Part shown: in pieces, positions 1 to 11,427 of the stretch
How the letters are laid out: every line of letters starts with the position of its first letter
How positions within the stretch are numbered: the first letter of the stretch is position 1
NCBI RefSeq assembly: GCF_002943525.1
Contig: NZ_CP025394.1
Location: forward strand, 1,984,001-2,048,000
Direction: 5' to 3'
DNA: 64,000 nt
Origin: Kitasatospora sp. MMS16-BH015
GTDB lineage: Bacteria > Actinomycetota > Actinomycetes > Streptomycetales > Streptomycetaceae
The notes under the pieces: model-generated
Database searches by the model: none
The model's input: the letters and a program-made list of their open reading frames with translations, nothing else
What the model was told of the DNA's origin: nothing
Made by a program: the position numbers and the translations under genes

Positions 1-1
1 G

Positions 2-355
2 CTCCGCGAGGCCGTGGCGCTGGCCCGGGAGATCGGCGACCGGCGGAACGAGGCGACGGCCCTGGTCAGCATCGGCCAACTCCTCTGCGAGCTGCGCCAG
101 CCCGGCGAGGCGCTGGACCAGCTCCGGGCCGGCCTGGCCGCCGCCCGCGAAGCCGGCGACCTCAGCAACGAGGCCGAGGCCCTGACCGGCCTCGGCGAGG
201 CCTTCCGCCAGCTCGACCTCACCGCCCCCGCCGAGCAGCACGTGCGCGAGGCCCTGGAGATCCTCGAACACCGCCTCACCCGCCCCGACCTGCACGCCGA
301 GGCCGTCGCCACCCTGGCCGGCATCCGCCGCGCCGCCCTGCCCACCGGCGGCTGA
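2..355 (+). CDS. TPR-repeat protein, C-terminal part (5' end outside window)
   Basis: Only the last 117 or so codons are present; the frame is open to the window edge, so the start lies upstream. The visible protein is made of helix-turn-helix tetratricopeptide units rich in alanine, leucine and glutamate (phases such as EATALVSIGQLLCELRQPGE and EAEALTGLGEAFRQLD). Similar repeats form the C-terminal part of AfsR/SARP-like and other large streptomycete regulators, where they act as a protein-binding platform. The window does not show whether an NB-ARC or DNA-binding domain lies upstream. The gene ends with TGA and is convergent with efeB. Confidence 0.7.
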   Translation, partial: LREAVALAREIGDRRNEATALVSIGQLLCELRQPGEALDQLRAGLAAAREAGDLSNEAEALTGLGEAFRQLDLTAPAEQHVREALEILEHRLTRPDLHAEAVATLAGIRRAALPTGG

Positions 356-559
356 CGGCCCGTCCGGGGGCGGGGTAAGCGAGAGGTGACTGGGAGGTAA
401 GCGCTCTCCGGCACTCTGGTCCTGCGCCTCAGGAGAGACGGGGGTCTTCCCGAAGCGTGCGTCCCCCAGGACGCGGACGCCCTCCCGGCGCTCCATCTCG
501 ACCACGTGCTCATGGTCGGGGCGGCGGGAGGGCGTCCCGGGTTCTCAGCCCGGGTCGAC
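356..559. terminator. Nested hairpins between convergent genes
   Basis: This 204-base gap separates the TPR gene from efeB, which converge on it. It holds a perfect 13-bp inverted repeat (475-487 with 525-537) enclosing a second perfect 6-bp stem (499-504 with 513-518). A third hairpin, CCCGGG-N7-CCCGGG, lies at 536-554. The arrangement fits a bidirectional terminator. No T-tract follows, as is common in streptomycetes. A structured small RNA cannot be excluded. Confidence 0.5.
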
Positions 560-1870
560 TCAGGCGAACAGGGCCCGGCCGAGCCAGTCGGCGCCGTCCT
601 TCACGCCCGGCAGGACGAAGAAGTAGCCGCCGCCGGTGGGCGAGATGTAGTCGACCAGGGGCTCGTCGATCAGGCGGGTCTGGGTGGCCTCGAACTGGCG
701 GACCACGTCCTGCTGGTAGCAGCAGAAGGCCAGGCCCATGTCGAGGTTGCCGACCTTGTCCACGCCGCGGTCGTAGTTGTAGCCGCGGCGCAGGATCCGG
801 GTCTCGTCGGTCTTGTCGGTGCGCGGGTTGGCCAGCCGGATGTGGGCGTCCAGCGGGATGGCCTTGCCGTCCGGGTCCTTGGCGTAGTCCGGGGCGTCCA
901 GCTCGTCCGCGCCGTCCAGCGGGGCGCCGGTGTCCTTGCGGCGGCCGAACATCTTCTCCTGCTCGGCCAGCGAGACGCGGTCCCAGAACTCCACCAGCAT
1001 CCGGATGATCCGGATGACCTGGTAGCTGCCGCCGACGGCCCAGGCGGGCTCGCCCGCGCCGTCCTTGACCCAGACCAGCTTGTCCATCTCGCGGCCGGAC
1101 TTCACGTCCGGGTTGGCGATGCCGTCCTTGAAGCCGAGCAGGTTGCGCTGGGCGCCGTCCGGGCGGGACGGGCTCTGGAAGCCGTCGATCCGCCACTTGA
1201 CCTGCATCGCGCCGCGGGTGTGCCGGGCGATGTCGCGCAGCGCGTGCAGCACGGTGTCCTGGCGGTCGGCGCAGATCTGCAGGCTCAGGTCGCCGTGCAG
1301 CTCGGCCTCCTGCAGGTTGTCGTTGGGGAAGGTCTTCATCGGCGTCAGCTTGACCGGCTTGAGCTTGGCCAGGCCGTACCGCTCGTCGAAGAGCGAGGCG
1401 CCCACGCCCACCGTGACGGTGAGGTTGTCGGCCGGCACCACCGGGCCGAGGATGCCGTTGTCCGCGGGCGGCGCGCCGACGCCCAGGTCCGGCGGGGTGC
1501 CGCCGGCGGTGAGGAAGCGGATCCGCTCGGTCAGGGTGCGGAAGAGGTCCTCCAGTGCCTTCCGGTCGGCGGCCGTCACCAGGAAGGAGACGAACATCGC
1601 GAACCCCGGGGTCGGGGTCAGCACGCCGGCCTGGTGCTCGCCGTGGAAGGGCACCGCCCCGGACTTGGGCGCGGTGGAGCTGTCGGCGCTGGCCGTCCCG
1701 GTGGAGAGGGCGAAGGCCCCGCCGGCCAGCGCGGCGGCCCCGGCGCCGGCGCCGAGCGCGGCGGTCAGGAAGCTGCGGCGGGCGGGCCCGGCCGGGCAGC
1801 CCTCGGCAGCGGGAGCAGGGGCGGCAGCGGCGTGCGGGAAGGGGCAGGAGCCGGTCTGCTGGCTGGTCAT
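560..1870 (-). CDS. efeB: Tat-exported DyP-type heme peroxidase EfeB (iron uptake)
   Basis: The 436-residue protein has a twin-arginine signal (R31-R32-S-F-L followed by a hydrophobic alanine/glycine stretch), so it is probably exported folded with heme. The DyP signature GFKDG lies near residue 246, carrying the distal aspartate. The AHIRLANPR segment near residue 342 contains the likely proximal heme histidine. In EfeUOB systems this peroxidase supports elemental iron import and may take iron from heme; that role is family knowledge. Its ATG overlaps the stop codon of the upstream efeUO gene (TGATG), which suggests translational coupling in one iron-regulated operon. Confidence 0.93.
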   Translation of the reverse strand: MTSQQTGSCPFPHAAAAPAPAAEGCPAGPARRSFLTAALGAGAGAAALAGGAFALSTGTASADSSTAPKSGAVPFHGEHQAGVLTPTPGFAMFVSFLVTAADRKALEDLFRTLTERIRFLTAGGTPPDLGVGAPPADNGILGPVVPADNLTVTVGVGASLFDERYGLAKLKPVKLTPMKTFPNDNLQEAELHGDLSLQICADRQDTVLHALRDIARHTRGAMQVKWRIDGFQSPSRPDGAQRNLLGFKDGIANPDVKSGREMDKLVWVKDGAGEPAWAVGGSYQVIRIIRMLVEFWDRVSLAEQEKMFGRRKDTGAPLDGADELDAPDYAKDPDGKAIPLDAHIRLANPRTDKTDETRILRRGYNYDRGVDKVGNLDMGLAFCCYQQDVVRQFEATQTRLIDEPLVDYISPTGGGYFFVLPGVKDGADWLGRALFA

Positions 1871-3912
1871 CAGGCGGACTTCCGGATCTCGAGCAGGTCG
1901 GGTACGGGGGCGAGGTCTTCGAGCAGCTGCCCGGTGGCGGCGTTCAGCCGGGCGCGGGTGGCCGGGGCGAGCCGGTCGACCGGGGTCCAGCTGCCGTCCG
2001 CCTGGTGCGCGGCGGTGAGCAGGGCGCCGAGCCGGGCCACGCCGGCGTCGATCTTGCCGAGCAGCTCGGGCGAGCGCGGCTTGATCAGCGGCTGCAGCAC
2101 CGTCAGCAGCTCCTGGGTGCCCGCCAGGTTGGCCTGGGCGGTGGCCAGGTTGGTGCCGCTGCCCTGGTCGGTGTCGCCGGTGAGCTCGAACTGGAGGGTG
2201 TTCTCCAGGATCTCGTGGGTGCGCAGCGGCAGGTCGCCCGGGTCGAACTCCTGGGTCGGGAAGGCCTTGCCGAGCCCGGCCACGTCCTCGGCCAGCTGGT
2301 CGGCGACGGGGGTCAGGTCGGCGGCGGACTGGCCGTGCCAGAGGCCGTACTCCAGGCGGAGGAAGCCGCTGAAGTCCTTGTCCAGCGCCTTGTCGGCGTA
2401 GCCGTCCGGACGCCCGTTGATCTTCTTGTCGAAGTCGGCGAAGGTGCCGTAGGCGGCGCCGAGCGAGGCGTACTGGGTGTGCGCGGTGACCCAGTCGGCC
2501 TTGGCGGCGTTGAGGTCGCCGCCGTGGATGTCGGCCTGCAGCTTCTGGGTCTGCGCCAGCAGGGTGGTCAGGCCCTTGCCGACGTACTCCTTGTACGCGT
2601 CCAGCGGGGCCTTGAGGTCGTCCTCGGCCACTGGGATGACGGACTTGACGGCCGCTCCGCCGGTGACGTGCACGGCGGCGGAGGTGACCGACTTGCCGCC
2701 GGTGGGCACGCAGCGCCAGGCGTAGTCGCCGGTGCCGATGGTGGCGGTGAGCGCGCGGGTGGTGGCCGGGGCCAGGCCCTCGATCTCGCCGTAGACCGAG
2801 CCGGAGGTGGGGTTGATCAGGTAGACCTCGGAGGTCTTGTCCCCGGTGTTGTGCATCTGGAAGACCTGCTGGCCGGGCTGCGGCACGGTGAAGCCCTTGC
2901 CGCACTCGGTCTCCGAGACGGCCACGGTGGCCGTCCCGGCCGGCTTGCCGTCGCTGACGGCGATCACCACGCCGGCCACCACGGCGGGCACGGCGACCAG
3001 CGCGGCCGGCACCACCCAGCGCGGGCGGGTCGGCTCCACCGCCGCGGGCTTCTCCTCGGTCTTCTCGCCGGCCACCGGCTCGGCCGCCGGCTTGGGCTTG
3101 CCCGCCCGGACGCCGACCACGAACAGCGACATCACCACGGCCAGGTAGACCACGTAGGCGACGACCTGCAGCCAGGTCATGGTGACGGTCAGGTTGAACA
3201 CGCCCTGCACCAGGGTGGCGTACCAGGAGGAGGCGTCGATGCTGCCGCTCAGGTCGAAGGCGTGGGCGTGGCCGCCGGGCAGCACACCGCCCTCCTGCAG
3301 GTCGCGCAGGCCGTAGCTGAGCACGCCCGCCGCGATCACGATCAGGACGGCGCCGGTGACGGTGAAGAACCTGGTCAGGTTGATCTTGAGCACCCGGCGG
3401 TACAGGCCCCAGCAGAGCCCGGCCGCGAGCACCAGGCCGACGGCGCCGCCGATCAGCGGGCCGGTCGAGCTCTTGGCGGTCTGGATGGTGCTCCAGAGGA
3501 AGAGCGAGGTCTCCAGGCCCTCCCGGCCGACGGCCAGGAAGCTGGTCAGCACCAGGGTGCCGGCGCCCATCGCGAGGGCGGCCGTCACCTTCTCCCGGAT
3601 GTCCGAGGAGAGGTTGCGGGCCGACTTGCGCATCCAGAAGACCATCGCGGTGACGAAGGCCACCGCGATCAGGCTCAGGCAGCCGCCGAAGGCCTCCTGC
3701 GCCGGGCCGGACAGCTTGGCGGCGGTGAAGGTGAGCACCGACCCGAAGCTGAGCGCCAGCGCGAGCGCGGCGACCACACCTGTCCAGACCTGCGGCAGCC
3801 GGTGCTTCTGCTCCGACCGCACCAGCGTCGCCACCAGGATGGAGACGATCAGCCCGGCCTCAAGACCCTCCCTGAGGCCGATCAGGAAACTCGGAAACGC
3901 TTCGTCCCACAT
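1870..3912 (-). CDS. efeU: Fused EfeU-EfeO iron permease
   Basis: One 680-residue protein combines two parts usually encoded separately. Residues 1 to about 285 form the FTR1-type permease, with seven or so membrane segments and two REGLE iron-binding motifs (R14-E18 and R130-E134). A charged Pro/Ala linker and one more membrane segment (about 300-320) follow. Residues about 325-430 resemble the cupredoxin-like part of EfeO, and about 435-680 resemble its M75 imelysin-like domain with an HEILE (HxxE-type) motif. The EfeO part would sit on the outer face, tethered to the permease. It is the first gene of an operon with efeB, and an iron box lies about 100 bases upstream. Confidence 0.92.
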   Translation of the reverse strand: MWDEAFPSFLIGLREGLEAGLIVSILVATLVRSEQKHRLPQVWTGVVAALALALSFGSVLTFTAAKLSGPAQEAFGGCLSLIAVAFVTAMVFWMRKSARNLSSDIREKVTAALAMGAGTLVLTSFLAVGREGLETSLFLWSTIQTAKSSTGPLIGGAVGLVLAAGLCWGLYRRVLKINLTRFFTVTGAVLIVIAAGVLSYGLRDLQEGGVLPGGHAHAFDLSGSIDASSWYATLVQGVFNLTVTMTWLQVVAYVVYLAVVMSLFVVGVRAGKPKPAAEPVAGEKTEEKPAAVEPTRPRWVVPAALVAVPAVVAGVVIAVSDGKPAGTATVAVSETECGKGFTVPQPGQQVFQMHNTGDKTSEVYLINPTSGSVYGEIEGLAPATTRALTATIGTGDYAWRCVPTGGKSVTSAAVHVTGGAAVKSVIPVAEDDLKAPLDAYKEYVGKGLTTLLAQTQKLQADIHGGDLNAAKADWVTAHTQYASLGAAYGTFADFDKKINGRPDGYADKALDKDFSGFLRLEYGLWHGQSAADLTPVADQLAEDVAGLGKAFPTQEFDPGDLPLRTHEILENTLQFELTGDTDQGSGTNLATAQANLAGTQELLTVLQPLIKPRSPELLGKIDAGVARLGALLTAAHQADGSWTPVDRLAPATRARLNAATGQLLEDLAPVPDLLEIRKSA

Positions 3913-4014
3913 AAGCCGAGGGCTCCTCTCCGGGACACGCCCGGCCTTACCTGTCCTTTTTGCCCAGCACGCAGCCGGACGCCCCGGACGGCTGAGCCGT
4001 CCAGGGCGCGCTGC

Positions 4015-4033
4015 TTAGCTTAGGCATACCTTA
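4015..4033 (-). promoter_or_regulatory. Iron box (DtxR/IdeR/DmdR-type operator) upstream of efeUO
   Basis: The 19 bases TTAGCTTAGGCATACCTTA match the actinobacterial iron-box consensus (TTAGGTTAGGCTAACCTAA) at 15 of 19 positions and keep its dyad symmetry. The site lies about 100 bp before the efeUO start. An iron-loaded DtxR-family repressor would shut the operon when iron is plentiful. Binding is inferred from the match. Confidence 0.8.
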
Positions 4034-4111
4034 GAGACCCGGCGGTCAAGCGTCCACACCGGGGGTGCGAGTAAGTCGGATGGTCAGCTCGACGAGGAGT
4101 CAGGCCCCGGC

Positions 4112-5353
4112 TCAGGAGACGGCGCGGGAGTCGGCCCAGACGCCCTCGAACTCCTCGCGGTAGGTCTCGAGCAGGCCCGGCTCCTGGCCGCCGGGCACCT
4201 GGCCGGCGCCGCCGCGCAGCACCAGGGCCGGGGATTCGATGCCCCGGGCCCGGCGCAGGTAGGGCTGGACGACGCCGAGATCGGTGGAGCGGCGGCGGCC
4301 GGTGGTGGCGCGCGGGCCCTCGACCAGGTAGGCGGTGAAGCGCGGGGTCTCGTCGAAGACCCGGATCTCGAAGCCGCCCTGGTCGCGCAGACGGGCCCGG
4401 ACCCGGCGCACGTGCATGATGTTCATCTCGATCGAGCGGGCCAGCTCGCCCCGGCCGAGACCGAGCTCGCGCTCGCGCCGGCGCACCGCGCTGCTGGCCG
4501 GGTTGAGGAAGAGCAGCCGCATCCGGCAGCCCTCCGAGGCCAGCTGCACCAGCCGCTTGCCGGTGTAGTTCTGGCAGAGCATGCCGAGCCCGATGCCCAC
4601 CGCGTCCAGCCGCCGGGCCCCCTCCAGCAGGTCCTCCACCGGCAGCTCGCGCTGCAGCCGGACGCGGTCCGGGTGCACGGCCACCACGTCCGCGTACCGC
4701 CCGGCCACCAGCTCCTCGACGATGTCGGCGGGCACCCCGCCGGCCCCGCCGTCGAGCAGGGTGAGCAGCCGGGCGGCGGCCCGCTCGGCCTGGGCCAGCA
4801 CGGTCTGCGAGAGGGAGCGGTTGCGGGAGACGACGTGCCGGGCCACCTCCAGCTCGTCCAGGGCCAGCTCCACCTCGCGGCGGTCCACCACGTACGGCTC
4901 GAAGCAGGGCCAGTGCTGCACCATCAGCTCGCGCAGCTGCGGCAGGGTGAGGAAGACCAGCGGGTCGTCGTCGGCCGGGTCGAGCAGGTAGCCCTTGCGG
5001 CGGCTGACCTCGCGGACGGCCCCGGCCCGGTGCACCCACTCCTCGCCGGCAGGGCCGGCGGCGGCGGTCACCCAGTCCTCGCCGTGCGCGGGGGCATAGA
5101 CCGGCCGCAGCACCTCGTCCACCAGGGCGCGCAGCCGCTGCTCGACCAGGTTGAGCCAGACGTACGCCCGGCCGGTGAGCCGCACCCGCTGGTGGGCCAG
5201 CTGCCACTGCTCGGCGCTCCAGGCCAGCGGCGCGCCCTCGGCCCCGGGCTGGACGGGCAGCGCGATCCGGGTGGTGGTGGACGGGCGCATCACCACGGTG
5301 GGAGCCTCGGCCCGGCCCTCGGGCCCGCCCCGACCGTCGGAGGGGACGACCAT
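4112..5353 (-). CDS. SAV2148-family HEPN-domain protein
   Basis: This 413-residue soluble protein matches the streptomycete SAV2148 family as I recall it, in sequence and length. Recognisable blocks include YVWLNLVEQRLRALV, SRRKGYLLDPADDDPLVFLTL, LVQLASEGCRMRLLFLNPAS and FDETPRFTAYLVEG. The family is described as carrying a HEPN domain, often RNA-binding or RNase-like, but its role in Streptomyces is not known to me. No signal peptide or membrane segment is seen. The gene stands alone, divergent from glgX across a 383-bp gap. A later in-frame start is possible, because the first 20 or so residues look poorly structured. Confidence 0.8.
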   Translation of the reverse strand: MVVPSDGRGGPEGRAEAPTVVMRPSTTTRIALPVQPGAEGAPLAWSAEQWQLAHQRVRLTGRAYVWLNLVEQRLRALVDEVLRPVYAPAHGEDWVTAAAGPAGEEWVHRAGAVREVSRRKGYLLDPADDDPLVFLTLPQLRELMVQHWPCFEPYVVDRREVELALDELEVARHVVSRNRSLSQTVLAQAERAAARLLTLLDGGAGGVPADIVEELVAGRYADVVAVHPDRVRLQRELPVEDLLEGARRLDAVGIGLGMLCQNYTGKRLVQLASEGCRMRLLFLNPASSAVRRRERELGLGRGELARSIEMNIMHVRRVRARLRDQGGFEIRVFDETPRFTAYLVEGPRATTGRRRSTDLGVVQPYLRRARGIESPALVLRGGAGQVPGGQEPGLLETYREEFEGVWADSRAVS

Positions 5354-5736
5354 GCGCTACCTCACCTCTCGGCCCCACCGGAGGTGACGGGCCGTCCGCT
5401 GACAGAGCTTCAACCCTGGCGCGCCCTCGGCAGAGCCTGTCTGCGCACGGTGGACCCCGGGCTCCGGCCGAGCCTGAGCACACCGGAAGATCAAGGGTAC
5501 TGCCCCCGCCCGGCGCCACGCAGCCCCTCTTGACGGCCCGTCGACTCCCCCACTCACCCCGGCGGACACCCGTTCGGGCGAACAACGGCCGGATGAACAC
5601 CATTGAAGCGCCCGTTTCGGTGAATATGCCCCTTGTGCCGTACGTCACGGTACGGTGGCCCGCGCCATCGGGGAGACTCGGTGGGCGAGCCATATCGTGC
5701 GCCAATTCCCAGGACATCAAGGGAAGTTGAGGGATC
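5354..5736. promoter_or_regulatory. Divergent intergenic region, HEPN gene / glgX
   Basis: This gap must hold the promoters of both flanking genes. The only structure I see is an inverted repeat CCGTAC-N6-GTACGG at 5638-5655, about 80 bp before the glgX start, which could be an operator. A usable ribosome site (gaagttgaggg) precedes the glgX ATG. I find no convincing small gene here. Confidence 0.35.
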
Positions 5737-7841
<2,105 letters not shown>

Positions 7842-7845
<4 letters not shown>

Positions 7846-8669
7846 AGGTCAGTGGAGAGCGCCACCTCGCGCCACTCGTCGAGCTCCCGCCGCACCAGCG
7901 CCAGCTTCGCCTCCACCCGCTCCAGCGTGTCGGAGCCCAGCTGCAGGCGCAGCGGCGGTTCGGCGGCCTCGGTGACGTCGAGGACGGCCTTGGCGGCCTT
8001 CACCGGGTCGCCCGGCTGCCGGCCGTCGTAGTGGGCCAGCGCCTCGCGCACCGGCGCCGTGCCCTCGGCGTAGTCGGCGATCGAGGCGGGCACGGTCCAC
8101 AGGCTGGAGCCGCTCAGGAAGTCGGTCCGCAGCCCGCCCGGCTCGACGATCGTGACGCGGACGCCGAGCGGGGCCAGCTCGCCGTGCAGCGCCTCGGAGA
8201 TCCCCTCGAGGGCGAACTTCGACGCGCCGTACAGGCCGATCGCCGGAGCGGTGGCGAACCCGCCCCCGGAGCTGATGTTCAGCACGTGCCCGGACCGCTG
8301 CGCCCGCAGGGTCGGCAGCGTGGCCCGCAGGGTGTTGAGCACCCCGAACACATTGACGTCGAACAGCGCCCGGGCCGCCGCGTCCGGAACTTCCTCGACC
8401 GCTCCGAGCAGCCCGTACCCGGCGTTGTTGACCACCACGTCGATCCGGCCGAAGGCCGCCAGCCCGGCCTGCACGGCGGCGGCCAGCTGGGCCGGCTCGG
8501 TGACGTCCGCGCTCACCGCCAGCAGCCCGGCCGGCCGCTCCGGGTACGCCTTGAGCACCGCCGCCGCGTCCCGCGCGGTGGCGATCACCCGGTGGCCCCG
8601 CTCCAGCGCCTGCCGGGTGATCTCCGCGCCGAGACCCCGCGACGCCCCCGTGATGAACCAGACACCCAT
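7842..8669 (-). CDS. Short-chain dehydrogenase/reductase
   Basis: A classical SDR of 275 residues. TGASRGLGAE binds the cofactor, NNAGYG lies in the middle, and the catalytic Ser/Tyr/Lys appear in ISSGG and YGASKFALE. The start is placed at MGVWFITGASRG because AGGGGAG stands just upstream; earlier in-frame codons would run into the promoter. The substrate cannot be told. The gene is divergent from a MerR-type gene, and its promoter has the 19-bp spacer typical of MerR-controlled promoters. It sits between glgX and treY on the opposite strand, so it is an insert in the trehalose set. Confidence 0.88.
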
Positions 8670-8718
8670 GTTCCTGCTCCCCTGTTGCTGCCGTCTGTTC
8701 CTGCCGTCCGACGGCTCG

Positions 8719-8749
8719 ACGCTAGGGCCTAGAGTCGGGTCTAGATCAA
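8719..8749 (-). promoter_or_regulatory. MerR-type promoter/operator of the SDR gene
   Basis: On the minus strand a -35 TTGATC (8744-8749) and a -10 TAGCGT (8719-8724) are separated by 19 bases. The dyad CTAGA-N6-TCTAG (8729-8744) fills most of the spacer. An over-long spacer with a central dyad is the standard layout of promoters activated by MerR-family proteins that twist DNA. The SDR ATG lies about 43 bp downstream of the predicted initiation point. Confidence 0.65.
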
Positions 8750-8766
8750 CAGCGATCGGGGGCATC

Positions 8767-8982
8767 GTGGACCTGAGCATCGGTGAGGTGTCGCAGCGCA
8801 GCGGCCTGAGCGTGCACGCGTTGCGCTTCTACGAGCGGGAGGGCCTGTTCGCCAACCCGGTGCGCCGGCTGCCCAGCGGGCACCGGATCTACCAGGAGCA
8901 CCTGGACCGGGGCGAGGCCGACCGGCTCTGGAACCCGTCCGCGCCGGCCGCGCCCTCCGCTCCGAGCGGCCCCTCGTCCTGA
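8767..8982 (+). pseudogene. MerR-family regulator with internal deletion
   Basis: The 71-residue ORF (GTG start) begins with an intact MerR winged-helix DNA-binding region (LSIGEVSQRSGLSVHALRFY, then GHRIY). It then jumps to QEHLDRGEADRLWNPS, which resembles the extreme C-terminus of full-length MerR regulators of this type (typically ...YxEHLxRGxADxLW). The second half of the DNA-binding region, the dimerising coiled coil and most of the effector part are missing, yet the frame is kept. I infer an in-frame internal deletion. It is divergent from the SDR gene. It could still bind DNA weakly, but without the coiled coil it probably cannot dimerise normally. Confidence 0.7.
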
Positions 8983-9057
8983 CAAGGTGCGGGCGGGGAG
9001 ACCCCCCGTCAGCCCAATCCGCGTTCGTCCCCGGCCGGGGCGGGTACGGATGGAGCC

Positions 9058-11427
9058 ATGACCGAAGCGCCACCCACGGCCAGCTACCGGCTCCAGCTCC
9101 AGCCCGGGTTCACCCTGCACGAGGCCGCCGAGGCCGTGCCCTACCTGGCGGCGCTGGGCGTCAGCCACCTGCACCTGTCGCCGCTGCTGGCCGCCGTACC
9201 GGGCTCCACGCACGGGTACGACACGGTGGACCACACCCTGGTCAGCCCCCAGCTCGGCGGGGAGGAGGCGCTGCGCACGCTGGCCAAGACGGCCCACGGG
9301 CACGGCCTGCGGCTGCTGGCCGACGTGGTGCCCAACCACATGGCGCTGCCGGTGCCCGAGCAGCTCAACCAGCCGCTCTGGCAGGTGCTCCGGGACGGCC
9401 CTGACTCCCCGTACGCGCCCTGGTTCGACATCGACTGGACGGCCCAGCCCGGCCCGCCGGACGCCCCCGAGCGCGGGCGGCTGCTGCTGCCGCTGCTCGG
9501 CGCCCGGCTCGGCGAGGTGCTCGACCAGCTCTCGGTCGAGGGCGACGTGCTGCACTACCACGACCACGCCTTCCCGCTCCGGCCCGGCACCGCCCAGCTC
9601 CCGCTGCCCGAGCTGCTCGCCCGCCAGTGGTACCGGCTGGCCTGGTGGCGGCTGGCCGACAGCGAGCTCAACTACCGGCGGTTCTTCACCGTCAACGAGC
9701 TGATCGCCGTCCGGGTGGAGGTGCCGGAGGTCTTCGAGGCCACCCACGGCACCCTGCTGCGGCTGCACGCCGAGGGCGTGCTGGACGGCTTCCGGGTGGA
9801 CCACCCGGACGGCCTGGCCGACCCCCGGGGCTACCTGCGCCGGCTGGCCGGGGCCACCGGCGGCGCGTACACCGTGGTGGAGAAGATCCTCACCGGCCCG
9901 GAGGAGCTGCCCGCCGACTGGCCCTGCGCCGGCACCACCGGCTACGACGCGCTGCGCCGGATCGACGGCGTGCTGACCGACCACCAGGGCGCCGAGCGGC
10001 TGATCCACGCCTACCGGCACGACACCGGCGCACCGAGCGCCGAGGAGGCCGCCCGCCAGGGCCGGGCCGAGCTGACCGCCCCCGGCGGCGGCCTGGCCGC
10101 CGAGCTGGAGCGGCTGGTCCGGCTGGTCGGCCGGATCTGCGCCGCCGAGCCCGCGCTGGCCGACCACGCCCCGGACGCCGTCCGCGCCGCGCTGCGGCAG
10201 CTGCTCACCGCCTACCCGGTCTACCGGCCGTACGTGGTGCCCGGCGAGCCCGCCCCGCCGGAGGCGGTGGAGGCGGTGGAGGCCGCGATGGCCGGCGGCG
10301 GGCCGACCGGCGAGCTGGTCCGCGACCTCGCGCTGGGGCGGCTCGGACGCGGCCCGGGCCGGGACGAGTTCTGCGCCCGGATCGCCCAGACCGCCTCGGC
10401 GGTGGCCGCCAAGGGCGTCGAGGACACCGCCTTCTACCGCTGGAACGCGCTGCTCAGCCTGAACGAGGTGGGCGGCTCGCCCGAGCACCCGGGCCTGAGC
10501 CCCGAGGAGTTCCACCGCTGGTGCGCCCACCAGGAGCAGCACTGGCCGCAGTCGATGACGGCGCTCTCCACCCACGACACCAAGCGCAGCGCCGACGCCC
10601 GGGCCCGGCTCGCCGTGCTGGCCGAGCTGCCCACCACCTGGGTGGCCGAGCGGGCCGCCTGGCAGGCCGCCGCCGGGCCCGGCCCGGACCAGGACAGCGA
10701 CTGGCTGCTCCACCAGACCCTGTTCGCGGCCTGGCCGATCTCCGCCGACCGGCTCACCGCCACCCTGCTCAAATCCGCCCGCGAGGCCAAGCGGCAGACC
10801 TCCTGGACCCACCAGGACGAGGCGTACGAGCGCGCCCTAGCCGAGCACGCCCGCCGGGTGCTCGACCACCCGGGCCTCTGCCCCAGGATCGAGGGCTTCG
10901 TCCGCACCCTCGCGCCGCACGCCCGCAGCAACACCCTGGCCGCCGCCCTGCTCCACCTCACCGTGCCCGGGGTGCCCGACCTCTACCAGGGCAGCGAGGA
11001 GCCGCTCTACACCCTGGTCGACCCGGACAACCGCGCCCCGGTCGACCTCGGGGCGCTGGCCGTCCGCCTCACCGACTCCCCCACCGGCCGCCCCGGCGAC
11101 CTGGCCCGGGAGAAGCTGCACCTGACCACCACCGCCCTGCACCTGCGCCGCACCACCCACCTCGGCCGCTACCAGCCGCTCACCCCCACCGGCCCAGCCG
11201 CCGCCCACCTGCTGGCCTTCGCCCGCGGCCCCGAGGTGATCACCGCCGTGACCCGCCTCCCCTACGGACTGGCCCACGCGGGCGGCTGGCGGGACACCAC
11301 CCTCGACCTGCCGCCGGGCACCTGGACGGACGAGCTGACGTCACGTCGGTTCGCCGGCCCTGTCGCCCTGCTGGAACTCTTCGACCCCTACCCCGTCGCC
11401 CTGCTGACCAGGAAGGCCGGCTCATGA
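9058..11427 (+). CDS. treY: Malto-oligosyltrehalose synthase TreY
   Basis: The 789-residue GH13 enzyme converts the reducing-end alpha-1,4 bond of maltodextrin into an alpha,alpha-1,1 bond. The start (ASYRLQLQPGFTLHEAAEAV), HGYDTVDH, GFRVDHPDGLADP (nucleophile near 244), VEKIL (Glu near 275) and STHDTKRS (near 503) are all typical of TreY, and the length is normal for the family. Its stop overlaps the treZ ATG (ATGA), so the two enzymes are translationally coupled and act in sequence in the cytoplasm. Confidence 0.96.
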   Translation: MTEAPPTASYRLQLQPGFTLHEAAEAVPYLAALGVSHLHLSPLLAAVPGSTHGYDTVDHTLVSPQLGGEEALRTLAKTAHGHGLRLLADVVPNHMALPVPEQLNQPLWQVLRDGPDSPYAPWFDIDWTAQPGPPDAPERGRLLLPLLGARLGEVLDQLSVEGDVLHYHDHAFPLRPGTAQLPLPELLARQWYRLAWWRLADSELNYRRFFTVNELIAVRVEVPEVFEATHGTLLRLHAEGVLDGFRVDHPDGLADPRGYLRRLAGATGGAYTVVEKILTGPEELPADWPCAGTTGYDALRRIDGVLTDHQGAERLIHAYRHDTGAPSAEEAARQGRAELTAPGGGLAAELERLVRLVGRICAAEPALADHAPDAVRAALRQLLTAYPVYRPYVVPGEPAPPEAVEAVEAAMAGGGPTGELVRDLALGRLGRGPGRDEFCARIAQTASAVAAKGVEDTAFYRWNALLSLNEVGGSPEHPGLSPEEFHRWCAHQEQHWPQSMTALSTHDTKRSADARARLAVLAELPTTWVAERAAWQAAAGPGPDQDSDWLLHQTLFAAWPISADRLTATLLKSAREAKRQTSWTHQDEAYERALAEHARRVLDHPGLCPRIEGFVRTLAPHARSNTLAAALLHLTVPGVPDLYQGSEEPLYTLVDPDNRAPVDLGALAVRLTDSPTGRPGDLAREKLHLTTTALHLRRTTHLGRYQPLTPTGPAAAHLLAFARGPEVITAVTRLPYGLAHAGGWRDTTLDLPPGTWTDELTSRRFAGPVALLELFDPYPVALLTRKAGS

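Noticed and set aside
560..2905. 781-residue minus-strand ORF covering efeB and part of efeUO
   Set aside because: Only its last 436 residues are EfeB. The first part is a shadow of the EfeO domain in another frame; the real start is ATG 1870 after the Tat-signal reading.
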